A DNA stretch of 14,348 nucleotides, taken from contig JBJFDJ010000013.1 of the NCBI GenBank assembly GCA_051889975.1, forward strand, positions 1-14,348, given 5' to 3'. The position numbers and the translations under genes were made by a program. Position 1 is the stretch's first letter, and the number at the start of each line of letters is the position of its first letter. A model generated the notes under the pieces. The model was not told the DNA's origin. It saw only the letters and a list, made by a program, of their open reading frames with translations, and searched no databases. The stretch comes from UBA9845 sp051889975 (GTDB lineage Bacteria > Bacillota > Clostridia > Christensenellales > UBA1242). Shown here in pieces: positions 6,713 through 14,348 of this stretch.

Positions 6713-7432
6713 ATGATTAAATTAAAAAATGTTTGTTTTAATGTTTTTGACAAAGAAGCAAATTCAAAAAAAATAATAATTGATAACTTTAATTACCAAT
6801 TTAAAAAGGGAAAGATTACTATCATAACTGGTCACAATGGCAGTGGAAAAAGCACACTTATCAAATTGATAATGGGTATCAATAACATTTCAAGTGGAAG
6901 TATATTTTTTGGCAATAAAGATATAACAAATATGGGTATTAGCGAAAGGGCAAATTTAGGTTTGACCATGGCTTTTCAACAACCTGTTAGATTTAAGGGT
7001 TTAACAGTTAAAAATCTTTTGGATGTTGCGTCTTCAAAGAGCAATAAGCTTGCAGATGCTTGCAACTATTTATCAAAAGTTGGTCTTTGCGCAAAACAAT
7101 ATATCAATCGAGAAATTGACAACACACTTTCTGGTGGCGAACTTAAACGCATAGAACTTGCCTTGGCACTTGCCAAAGGTGGAGAAGTGTATTTGTTTGA
7201 TGAGCCAGAGGCAGGCATTGACCTTTGGAGTTTTGACGAACTCATTAACATTTTTAAAAGCCTAAAAGGTAAAACTGTTATCATAGTTAGCCACCAAAAA
7301 AAGATTTTGGAGATTGCAGATGAAATTGTGCTTTTTAATGGCAAAACCATAACAAGTGGAAAAAGAGATGAAATGATTGGCAAATTGACAAATTTGGTTT
7401 GCGACAAGTTAAGCGAGGTGAAATATGAATGA
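6713..7432 (+). CDS. sufC: SufC-like Fe-S cluster assembly ATPase
   Basis: ABC-type ATPase that powers the SufB-type scaffold for building iron-sulfur clusters; cytoplasmic, not a transporter. The 239-residue protein has Walker A GHNGSGKST (40-48), Q-loop Gln89-Gln90, signature Leu-Ser-Gly-Gly-Glu (139-143), Walker B ending Phe-Asp-Glu (162-164) and H-loop His194. The Asp-Glu-Pro-Glu-Ala-Gly-Ile-Asp stretch (163-170), in place of the classical SufC Asp-Glu-x-Asp-Ser-Gly-Leu-Asp, fits the short SufC of Clostridia and archaea that pair with a single SufB-like protein. GGGAGAA precedes the ATG, 10 bases after truA. It overlaps the next gene by 8 bases in an ATGAATGA arrangement, indicating translational coupling. 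Confidence 0.88.
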   Translation: MIKLKNVCFNVFDKEANSKKIIIDNFNYQFKKGKITIITGHNGSGKSTLIKLIMGINNISSGSIFFGNKDITNMGISERANLGLTMAFQQPVRFKGLTVKNLLDVASSKSNKLADACNYLSKVGLCAKQYINREIDNTLSGGELKRIELALALAKGGEVYLFDEPEAGIDLWSFDELINIFKSLKGKTVIIVSHQKKILEIADEIVLFNGKTITSGKRDEMIGKLTNLVCDKLSEVKYE

Positions 7433-8342
7433 CATTGACAAACAGTTATTAGAGCAAGTTGCAAATCTTCATTCTGTTCCACAAGGCAGTTACAACATAA
7501 GAAAAAATGGCGAAAGTATTGCACGAATAAGCACTGACGAAATAAGCATAACACCAAAAAAAACAAAAAGTGGTATTGACATCAGGGTGAAAAATGGTGT
7601 AAAAAATAAAAGTGTTCACATCCCCGTTATTGTTACAAAGTCTGGCTTTGATGATTTGACCTACAATGATTTTTACATTGGCGAAGATTGTGATGTTTTG
7701 ATTGTTGCAGGCTGTGGCATTCACAACAATGGCAACCAAAAGAGCAGTCATGACGGCATTCACAGGTTTTTCATTGGCAAAAACTCAAAGGTTAAGTATA
7801 TTGAAAAACATCTTGCACTTGGAAACACAAAAACAGCAAAAATTTTAAACCCAACAACAAAAATATTTATGGAACAAAACAGTGTGTTTGAAATGGAAAC
7901 TGTTCAACTTGGTGGCGTGACAAGTAGCAAGCGAAACACAACTGCAAAACTAAAAGAAGGTGCAAAACTGTTAATTAAAGAAAAGATTTTAACAACAGAA
8001 AACCAGTTTGCAAACACAAAGTTTAAGGTGGAACTTGTTGGCAAAAACAGCAGTGTTGAAGTTGTTAGTCGCAGTGTTGCAAAGGATAGTTCAAAGCAAA
8101 TATTTGAGAGCAAAATTGTTGGCAAAACAGAGTGTTTTGGCAGGGTGGAATGTGATGGCATTTTAACCGGCAATGCGCAAATGATAAGCGTGCCACAAAT
8201 TGATGCACAAAATGTAAATGCAAGTTTGGTGCACGAAGCCACCATAGGCAAAATTGCTGGCGAACAACTTGTTAAACTTATGAGTTTGGGATTGTCGCAA
8301 ACCGAAGCAGAAGATATGATTATAAAGGGTTATTTAAATTAG
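7425..8342 (+). CDS. SufB/SufD-family Fe-S scaffold of a minimal SufCB pair
   Basis: Scaffold on which a cluster is assembled with SufC. At 305 residues it is much shorter than classical SufB (about 470-495), keeping mainly the beta-helix core and the C-terminal helices that bind SufC. The C-terminus (His270-Glu271-Ala-Thr, then Leu-Met-Ser-x-Gly-Leu and a final Gly-Tyr-Leu) is characteristic. Cys243-Asp244 lies where E. coli SufB has the essential Cys405, and His270-Glu271 match its His433-Glu434. An N-terminal Gly-Cys-Gly-Ile-His-Asn (96-101) and His-Asp-Gly-Ile-His (109-113) add Cys and His ligand candidates typical of these short forms. It overlaps sufC by 8 bases. No sufD, sufS or sufU lies beside it, so the pair resembles the minimal two-protein (SMS-type) system. 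Sulfur must come from an enzyme encoded elsewhere. Confidence 0.87.
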   Translation: MNDIDKQLLEQVANLHSVPQGSYNIRKNGESIARISTDEISITPKKTKSGIDIRVKNGVKNKSVHIPVIVTKSGFDDLTYNDFYIGEDCDVLIVAGCGIHNNGNQKSSHDGIHRFFIGKNSKVKYIEKHLALGNTKTAKILNPTTKIFMEQNSVFEMETVQLGGVTSSKRNTTAKLKEGAKLLIKEKILTTENQFANTKFKVELVGKNSSVEVVSRSVAKDSSKQIFESKIVGKTECFGRVECDGILTGNAQMISVPQIDAQNVNASLVHEATIGKIAGEQLVKLMSLGLSQTEAEDMIIKGYLN

Positions 8343-8351
8343 GGGAAAATT

Positions 8352-10196
8352 ATGAATTATCGAGAACTTTTGCAAAATTATTTTATAATTGTTGACATAC
8401 AACGCAATGGCAAAACGATTTATGTTTGCAAAAACAAGCAGACTGCTTTGTATGATTTTTTTGAGATTAAAAATGATTTATACACAAAAGTTGATAAAGT
8501 TTTGGAAGATCAGTTAAGGTTGATTTACAAAAGCGAAGTGCCTAAAAAAATTTATAGCATCAACGAAGAAAAAGATGATGAAAAAGATATAGACCAAGAC
8601 ATTAAATTAATTAATGGTTATATTCCAAGATGCATAAAAGCTGTGGATTTTTCATTGAAAGGTCAAGACAGCACAACCATGGAACAATGCAAAAAAAAGG
8701 TTGATGATGTTAAATTTATTTATTCCAACAAAGAAAGTGGGGCAGCCCTTGCTTCTTACGACCCTTTTGAACATACAATAACAATAAATAAAGTCATATC
8801 TAACAAATATGTTTTTCAACATATATTAACACATGAACTTTTGCATGCTGCAACAGAAAATTTTACACAAAAAACTTGTGGAACAATGAAAGTGTTAAGG
8901 TTTCGTTATGAAGGTGCTGATGTTATAACATCTGTTGCAATTGGTTTTGGCATTAATGAAGCCATCACTGATTATCTTGCTTATGAAAATACAAAGCAAT
9001 ATATTTACACAAGCAGTTTATTAGATATTGGCGAAGCTAACAAATATTTAAACATGAAAAGAATATCAGGTTACGACCCATTGGTTAACATTTTTTATTC
9101 ATTGGCAAAAAATGTTGATATGAACACTTGTATGCGATATTATTACAATTGTGATTTAGATGGATTGATTAACTATTTTAATGAAGCATATTACTTAAAA
9201 AATAACGATAAATTTTTGTCTCTTATATACAAAATGGATACATATGTTGATATTTTAAGAAGTGCACCTTATGAAAATTTTGAACAAGATTTATATAGAA
9301 CAAGATTGGAAATGTATAAAGATGCTATTGATATGCAATTAAACAAACTTGTTGCAGAAAATGTTGACCTGTCTACAGTCAACTTTGACAGCATAATAAG
9401 CAATTATCGTGTGCCAGCAAGTGGAAAAAATGTAGAGTATTATTTTGAAGAAATGTTAAACTATTTTAACTTTCAAGTTGCCACAAGGTTTTTTAAAGAT
9501 GAACATTTCAATTTTAATGAAGACGCCCGTCAAATGAGCGACTTGTTGATAAACGCTGTGTATACAGATGGATATAAGTTAGATGATAAGTATTTAAATA
9601 ACAATTTTTTTAACAAACTTTTTTCACATGATGTCTTTGCTCACAATTACAAATTAAACGATAACAAAATAATAAAAAATATGCAACAAAAAGCATTTTG
9701 TAACATTTTTTTGAGACAAGGTATCATTAATGACAAACAAAAAAAGTATGATCTTTTAGAAAATTTAATAAAAAACAGAAAATTTTTATCTATTGACATA
9801 GAAAAAAACTTTGATGATGAGTCAATATGTCAACTTGTTAACGAAAACTCAGGGTTTTTAGGAGTTTTGCTTGATGGAATGTTTAAAAAAACTGTTGATA
9901 ATTTTGACAATATGGACACAAATGTAAAATTGTCAAATCAATTTATGGCAGTTGTAAAAGGCAAATCTTTGCAGATGCAATATTTTGGTTTGCCATTTAT
10001 GGAACTTATATCAAAATATTACTATTCTTTTCCGATAGAAGTTCGTTTGAACGAAAATTTAACTGGCGAATTTTGCCAATTTGTTTATGAAAAATTTGGA
10101 CATGATGAAAAGTATAAAAAAGAAGTTGCTGACTTTTTAAAAGAAGTTGACGAAAACAAAAAAATATATAACGAAAACAAAGACTTAACTTTTTAA
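8352..10196 (+). CDS. Putative intracellular zinc metallopeptidase-like protein (HEXXH), family unknown
   Basis: A 614-residue protein I do not recognise as a named family. Residues 161-165 (HELLH) form a zinc-binding HEXXH helix, preceded by a hydrophobic strand (His-Thr-Ile-Thr-Ile, 141-145) in the usual edge-strand position. Asn202-Glu203-Ala, 38 residues after the second His, fits the third ligand of a gluzincin-type site. This predicts a peptidase with catalytic Glu162. There is no signal peptide or membrane segment, so it should be cytoplasmic. The N-terminal 100 residues are beta-rich then acidic (70-84), and the long C-terminal part (about 230-614) looks almost wholly helical. It is the last gene of the truA-sufC-sufB operon, 9 bases after the scaffold gene with AGGGG before the ATG, and a terminator follows. 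A link to Fe-S or general housekeeping is only contextual. Confidence 0.78.
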   Translation: MNYRELLQNYFIIVDIQRNGKTIYVCKNKQTALYDFFEIKNDLYTKVDKVLEDQLRLIYKSEVPKKIYSINEEKDDEKDIDQDIKLINGYIPRCIKAVDFSLKGQDSTTMEQCKKKVDDVKFIYSNKESGAALASYDPFEHTITINKVISNKYVFQHILTHELLHAATENFTQKTCGTMKVLRFRYEGADVITSVAIGFGINEAITDYLAYENTKQYIYTSSLLDIGEANKYLNMKRISGYDPLVNIFYSLAKNVDMNTCMRYYYNCDLDGLINYFNEAYYLKNNDKFLSLIYKMDTYVDILRSAPYENFEQDLYRTRLEMYKDAIDMQLNKLVAENVDLSTVNFDSIISNYRVPASGKNVEYYFEEMLNYFNFQVATRFFKDEHFNFNEDARQMSDLLINAVYTDGYKLDDKYLNNNFFNKLFSHDVFAHNYKLNDNKIIKNMQQKAFCNIFLRQGIINDKQKKYDLLENLIKNRKFLSIDIEKNFDDESICQLVNENSGFLGVLLDGMFKKTVDNFDNMDTNVKLSNQFMAVVKGKSLQMQYFGLPFMELISKYYYSFPIEVRLNENLTGEFCQFVYEKFGHDEKYKKEVADFLKEVDENKKIYNENKDLTF

Positions 10197-10224
10197 AACA
10201 AAAAAAGATAAAACATTTATATTT

Positions 10225-10251
10225 AGAACTGCCAACAAGGTAGTTCTTTTT
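10225..10251 (+). terminator. Intrinsic terminator of the truA-suf operon
   Basis: A 9-base stem pairs AGAACTGCC (10225-10233) with GGTAGTTCT (10239-10247), with one G-U pair, around a 5-base loop. It is followed by a short T run. It lies 28 bases past the stop of the HEXXH gene and closes the operon. Confidence 0.82.
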
Positions 10252-10514
10252 ATGTAAAAATTCTGTTTTATAACTATTGCTTTAAAGAATTTCTTTTTTA
10301 AGTAGATAATTAATATTTTTTCTTTGCCTTTAGGTTTGATGAACTATTGCATTAAAAATTAATACATATAACTTGTAGATATTTGTATCATTTTGAATGA
10401 AAACATAGTTAAACAATCAAACTGCAAAGCCTTAATTATTACTTTCTTGCAATTTTATGTTAAATATGTAATACTTTAGTTATAACAACGTTTGCAAATT
10501 TAATGTGTTTTTTT
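10252..10514. other. Noncoding stretch between operon terminator and lipoprotein gene
   Basis: No open frame of credible length or codon character lies here. It holds a near-identical 15-base direct repeat (10272-10286 and 10342-10356, one mismatch). It also holds two spaced complementary arms: CTTTGC 10323-10328 with GCAAAG 10424-10429, and GTTTGAT 10334-10340 with ATCAAAC 10416-10422. It does not match any riboswitch or small RNA I know. A weak promoter candidate for the next gene is at 10447-10475. Confidence 0.5.
10447..10475 (+). promoter_or_regulatory. Candidate promoter of the large lipoprotein gene
   Basis: TTGCAA (10447-10452, 4 of 6) is separated by 17 bases from AATACT (10470-10475, 4 of 6), which has a TGT just before it as an extended -10. 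This would give a leader of about 46 bases. The match is modest in an AT-rich region, and a rival -10, TATAAC, lies at 10481-10486. Confidence 0.35.
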
Positions 10515-10523
10515 AAAAGGAGA
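10515..10523 (+). promoter_or_regulatory. Ribosome binding site of the large lipoprotein gene
   Basis: AAAAGGAGA with the AAGGAG core ending 5 bases before the ATG is near the consensus. It decides the start codon at 10528, which also gives a proper lipoprotein signal peptide. Confidence 0.85.
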
Positions 10524-10527
10524 ATAA

Positions 10528-13500
10528 ATGAAAAAGAAAAATTTAGTTATAAATTTATTTGTCTGCTTTTGTATGATATTTTCAAGTGCAATATTATTAA
10601 GTGCTTGCAAAAATAATTGTGTTCATACATATTCCGACTGGGTAGTTACCACCAATTATACCTGTACTACGAATGGGGTAAAAACCAGAACTTGCACAAA
10701 GTGCCACGAAACGGAAACAGAAATTATCCCTGCATCTCATACACTTACTCATTTAGATGTCACCCCTGCCGATTGTAAAAATGCCGGCACTCTTGCTCAC
10801 GACTATTGTTCTGTTTGTGATAAGACCTTTATTGACGGAGTGGAAAAGAGTGATGAACAATTAACAATTCCTGCCGGCAGTTGTTATTTTCAATCAGTGG
10901 CAAAAGTTGCACCAACTTGCACCCAAGACGGAATGCTTGCTCATCTGCATTGTAATGGATGTAACAGAAATATCATTAAAGATGTTGAATACACCAGCCA
11001 AGAATTGGTAATCCCTGCCACACACAATTTGGTTACAATAGATGCCAAAGCAAAAACTTGCTTTGAAGACGGACATTTAGCATATTCAGTTTGCAGAAGT
11101 TGCAACAAATTATTTATCAATAACGAAGAAAAAACATTGGAAGATACCATAATCCCTTTTTCTCACGAAATAGAGCATATCAGCCTTAAAAATGCAACTT
11201 GCATTGGTGATGGTATACTTGAACACGATCACTGCAAAAGCTGTGGCAAATATTATGTTGACGATGTAGAAAATAATTATTTTGATTTAATAATCCCAAG
11301 CGTTAACCACACTTATGGTGATTTAATCTCTGCCACAGAAAATGAAAGGGCCCATTACACCTGTAGCGTTTGCCACAAAAATTTTAATGAAGGCAAAGAA
11401 GAAATAAATAGCCTAGATAAACTTGCTGGGCATACTTTGGTTTGGATTGAAAAGGAATCCAGCACTTGCGAAAACAGTGGCAATATAGGGCACTACAGAT
11501 GCACAGATGATGGATGTGAAAAGTTATTCGATGCCAACTACCAACAAATATCTAATATGTCAAACGGTCATCCATATGACGGCTATGGTTATAATGAAAA
11601 TTATCACTGGAAAACTTGCTCTAATTGCACTACAACAGGCACTCGTTATTATCACGAATTTGTAAACAAACACGTTTGCAGAGAGGGTGTTTGGTATAAA
11701 TATAGCAAATGCTCAGTATGTGAATATGAAACATCAGAAAGCACTTATGATGTTCCATACAAACTAGAGGCTGTTTATCCATTTATTGTAGGAAGACACG
11801 ATTTGAATGCCACATTTGGCAATGATTATAACTTAAAAGTGTATACTAATACTCGTGACCCATATTACAACCGATTAAACAAGATGCTCCCAGAAAATTC
11901 CAATTTCAAAACTCGATTGCAAGAATTGGAACAATTGGTTGCTAGTGGAAACACGAGTAGTTTTCCACTAACAGAAACATTTACTTTTAAATGCGAACAA
12001 CTTAAGCAACAAGTAACAATCACTTTTGACATAGAAAGAAAGTTCGTTCAATTCACCTATCCCGTATACCCTAAAGAAACTATAGAAAATTGGGGGAATA
12101 AAAGTTTAGGCGATTTTACTGTTGAATTTTCTTCAAACTTCTATATTTATTACAACGAATGTTATGAAGCTGATTATGTGGATTTAAGTGAAACAACCAT
12201 TACAGACTGTGATGGATTTGATATCAATGCTGATTGGCCAGATGGTCACACTTATACCATTAAATTTACTTATAACGAACAAAATTATGAAGCTTCATTT
12301 GTGTATGTAAGTGATAAATTTGTAATTCAAGAAATAAGGTCAATTGCCACAGAAATTTGTTGTGGAGAAGAGCCCGAGGTTGACTTAAGATATGCTAACG
12401 GATCTTGTTCTTCTGGAAACTATAACAAATTAAAGGTTATTGACGGGTATTTTGATAAAAACACCCCAGGAGTATATACTGCAATGTTTGCTACCCTTGA
12501 TGGATATGCAAAACCTATGACCGTAACAATCATTGTTAGAGATAAAAAAGATGTAAAAGAAATCTTTGGCGATTCAACTTACTACATGGCAAAAGGAAGC
12601 AATGGATTTAAGGTTCAAGTTGAGTTTTTTGACGGAACTTATGGTTGCGAATGGATACCTCTTTCATCAATTGTAGAATATGAAGGCGACAAATTTGATG
12701 GAACAAAAGTTGGTTCTTATACGGTTGTGGTAAAGATTGGCGACAGAAGTAAAAAAGTTAATGTAAACATATACAATCCTGACGAAAAAGTTATAACAAG
12801 TATTTCTTCTTCTATGGATAGCGAGCAATCTCTCGTTTGGATCAAAGATAATGACAATAACATAATATATGATTTAAATGGTCTGTATATCAGGGTAGAA
12901 TATAATGATGGCACATATGAAATTTTGCCAATCACCCAAAATATGATATCTTGCCAAGAAGACGGAGAAAATATAATTGTAAAAGTAACTTATTTAGATA
13001 AAACTTGTATATTTAATGCTGTAATTGGTGACGACACAACTACTGGATATACATTGGACTATGTGTTTGCTGGCAATGACTTGGCACAATATGAATATCA
13101 ATGGAGTGGATTAAAATTTGTCATAAAGTCACAATATGGCACAGGCGTTTTGTACGAAACTTACACATTGCAATTAAGAAATGGCTCAAATGTATTATTT
13201 GTTAATTTAACCTCTGACATGATTTACATTGATGACAAATATGAAGCTTACGGATATGACGGAAAAGTGGATTTAACGACAATAAAAATCGAAAATTATG
13301 ATTCTGCATACATTATGTTCAATGGCGAAAAAGTTGCAGACATAACCTTGGTTATATACGACAAAAACGAAGTATATTCAGAAATATATTTCAACATTGA
13401 TAGCGCTCAATTGTTAACAGGTTCTCAAGCAGAAATAATAGAACAATTAAAAAGCAAAAATTATTATTATAGCGAATTATACGACTTTGACATTTGGGGT

Positions 13501-14348
13501 GACAAAGAAATATTTGGGGAATATCTAGAATTTAGCGATTTTACACTTGGTGATATATCTAATATAAACTTTGGCAAATGTGGAGATGTAAGAATCCCTA
13601 TTATATATAGAGATAGAACAACATATCTAGAGGTTCAATTAATTCCTAATTTAAGTTTATACACAAGCAAATCTTATAGAAATCAGTATGACAAAGAATT
13701 TATTTTATATTCTAATGGATACTATGAAACAACCGATTCAAAATACAGAGTAATTGGAACTTACGAATTTATGAATTCAGACAAAAATATTGTATTTATG
13801 CACAACTTGCCTTTTGGTGAATATGAAGAAGCCGTGTATTTATTAGACGACGCCACTCAAAAAATCTTAGACCTTAGAATGGAGGGTGTTGAAGGATTTA
13901 CAAAAATTGGCACTTTCTCAGATATGAACTATGCGTTATTTACGCTATACAAAAATAATGGTATTTATTATGGCGAAATGTTTGGTAAATATTATAATGC
14001 CGAAGGGGTTCATTCAGAATACTATTGCACTGTTACTATTGACTATGACCCAGTAAAACAAAGAATTTATATGTGGGATGCCGAATATGTTATTTGGGAA
14101 TATGATGAAAAAAATGATTGTTTTCCAATTGAAATTCCAATGGCTGGCAAAACCAAATATGAATATGTTGATGCTGAAGATGGCGAAAAATGGGCTTATA
14201 ATGATAATTGGGTAGCATATTATTGTGTTTATTACAATGATAGTTGGCATTGTGTATCTCTTTGGGATTGGAGATACAACGAAGACCAAACCAAGATAAA
14301 TGAATACTATTATGATTTTGATACACCGTCTAATATCATAGATATAGC
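10528..14348 (+). CDS. Large surface lipoprotein with Cys-rich repeats and Ig-like modules (3' end outside window)
   Basis: The frame runs 1273 codons without a stop to the window edge, so the gene is partial at its 3' end. A Lys-rich start, hydrophobic stretch and lipobox Leu24-Ser-Ala-Cys27 predict lipidation at Cys27 and display on the outer face of the membrane. Residues 33-400 carry about nine repeats of roughly 40 residues: a Cys, about 10-13 residues, then Cys-x-x-Cys, often with a His and Ile-Pro between units. Some units have lost or respaced a Cys. Residues 412-600 are beta-rich and unassigned. Ig-like modules follow at about 600-671, 676-751 and 752-836, the second with a typical Phe-x-Asp-Gly-Thr-Tyr and Gly-Ser-Tyr-Thr-Val pattern. 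The rest is Tyr- and acid-rich and unrecognised. Such architectures are common in gut Clostridia surface proteins and suggest binding or adhesion; no catalytic motif is visible. Confidence 0.88.
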   Translation, partial: MKKKNLVINLFVCFCMIFSSAILLSACKNNCVHTYSDWVVTTNYTCTTNGVKTRTCTKCHETETEIIPASHTLTHLDVTPADCKNAGTLAHDYCSVCDKTFIDGVEKSDEQLTIPAGSCYFQSVAKVAPTCTQDGMLAHLHCNGCNRNIIKDVEYTSQELVIPATHNLVTIDAKAKTCFEDGHLAYSVCRSCNKLFINNEEKTLEDTIIPFSHEIEHISLKNATCIGDGILEHDHCKSCGKYYVDDVENNYFDLIIPSVNHTYGDLISATENERAHYTCSVCHKNFNEGKEEINSLDKLAGHTLVWIEKESSTCENSGNIGHYRCTDDGCEKLFDANYQQISNMSNGHPYDGYGYNENYHWKTCSNCTTTGTRYYHEFVNKHVCREGVWYKYSKCSVCEYETSESTYDVPYKLEAVYPFIVGRHDLNATFGNDYNLKVYTNTRDPYYNRLNKMLPENSNFKTRLQELEQLVASGNTSSFPLTETFTFKCEQLKQQVTITFDIERKFVQFTYPVYPKETIENWGNKSLGDFTVEFSSNFYIYYNECYEADYVDLSETTITDCDGFDINADWPDGHTYTIKFTYNEQNYEASFVYVSDKFVIQEIRSIATEICCGEEPEVDLRYANGSCSSGNYNKLKVIDGYFDKNTPGVYTAMFATLDGYAKPMTVTIIVRDKKDVKEIFGDSTYYMAKGSNGFKVQVEFFDGTYGCEWIPLSSIVEYEGDKFDGTKVGSYTVVVKIGDRSKKVNVNIYNPDEKVITSISSSMDSEQSLVWIKDNDNNIIYDLNGLYIRVEYNDGTYEILPITQNMISCQEDGENIIVKVTYLDKTCIFNAVIGDDTTTGYTLDYVFAGNDLAQYEYQWSGLKFVIKSQYGTGVLYETYTLQLRNGSNVLFVNLTSDMIYIDDKYEAYGYDGKVDLTTIKIENYDSAYIMFNGEKVADITLVIYDKNEVYSEIYFNIDSAQLLTGSQAEIIEQLKSKNYYYSELYDFDIWGDKEIFGEYLEFSDFTLGDISNINFGKCGDVRIPIIYRDRTTYLEVQLIPNLSLYTSKSYRNQYDKEFILYSNGYYETTDSKYRVIGTYEFMNSDKNIVFMHNLPFGEYEEAVYLLDDATQKILDLRMEGVEGFTKIGTFSDMNYALFTLYKNNGIYYGEMFGKYYNAEGVHSEYYCTVTIDYDPVKQRIYMWDAEYVIWEYDEKNDCFPIEIPMAGKTKYEYVDAEDGEKWAYNDNWVAYYCVYYNDSWHCVSLWDWRYNEDQTKINEYYYDFDTPSNIIDI

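Noticed and set aside
6713..7432. Reading the SufC-like protein as a subunit of a membrane ABC importer
   Set aside because: The coupled downstream gene is a SufB-family scaffold with Cys and His-Glu residues conserved, and no permease is present.
10894..11150. Minus-strand open frames inside the lipoprotein gene
   Set aside because: They are antisense to a continuous 1273-codon frame with signal peptide and repeats, and have no ribosome site or recognisable product.
10624..11740. Possible CRISPR-like or DNA-level tandem repeat array
   Set aside because: The periodicity is at protein level only (Cys spacing); nucleotide identity between units is low and spacing is irregular.
14014..14326. 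Minus-strand open frames near the window edge with hydrophobic translations
   Set aside because: They arise from the Tyr/Asn-rich codons of the lipoprotein read on the opposite strand; the plus frame is uninterrupted through them.

Overview
The window comes from a low-GC (roughly one-third GC by eye) Gram-positive-type bacterium. It is most likely an uncultivated anaerobic Clostridia-like member of the Bacillota, probably host-associated. Support: strong AGGAG-type ribosome sites, sigma-A promoters with extended -10 elements, a YyaC-family (sporulation-associated) protein, a two-protein SufC/SufB iron-sulfur system without SufD, and a large lipoprotein with the Cys-x-x-Cys repeats and Ig-like modules common in gut Bacillota surface proteins. 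The taxonomic placement is inference.

Layout. Positions 1-31 hold a strong bidirectional terminator, followed on the minus strand by a cvpA-family membrane protein (35-790) with a good promoter. Divergent from it is a yyaC/DUF1256 gene (946-1437) whose terminator overlaps its own stop codon. A convergent, unrecognised 379-residue protein (1541-2680, minus) has a well-formed promoter that fixes its start. ftsH (2969-5233) and a small anchored protein of unknown function (5254-5871) follow as one unit closed by a strong terminator.

The next unit is truA - sufC - sufB-like - HEXXH protein (5962-10196), with gaps of 10 bases, an 8-base overlap and 9 bases. It ends in a terminator at 10225-10251. 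Its promoter sits so close to the truA ATG that the mRNA is predicted to be leaderless. SufC and the single SufB-like scaffold look like the minimal Fe-S assembly pair, and their operon partner is a cytoplasmic protein with a gluzincin-like zinc site and no recognised family.

After about 330 noncoding bases, a very large open gene (10528 to the window edge, 1273 codons with no stop) encodes a lipoprotein. It has about nine Cys-rich repeats, a beta-rich linker, at least three Ig-like modules and a Tyr-rich region. It is incomplete at its 3' end.

No rRNA, tRNA, CRISPR array, insertion sequence or recognisable riboswitch was seen. The points most worth a second look are the leaderless Fe-S operon, the intracellular zinc-metallopeptidase-like partner of the minimal Suf pair, the repeat lipoprotein, and the orphan 379-residue protein.
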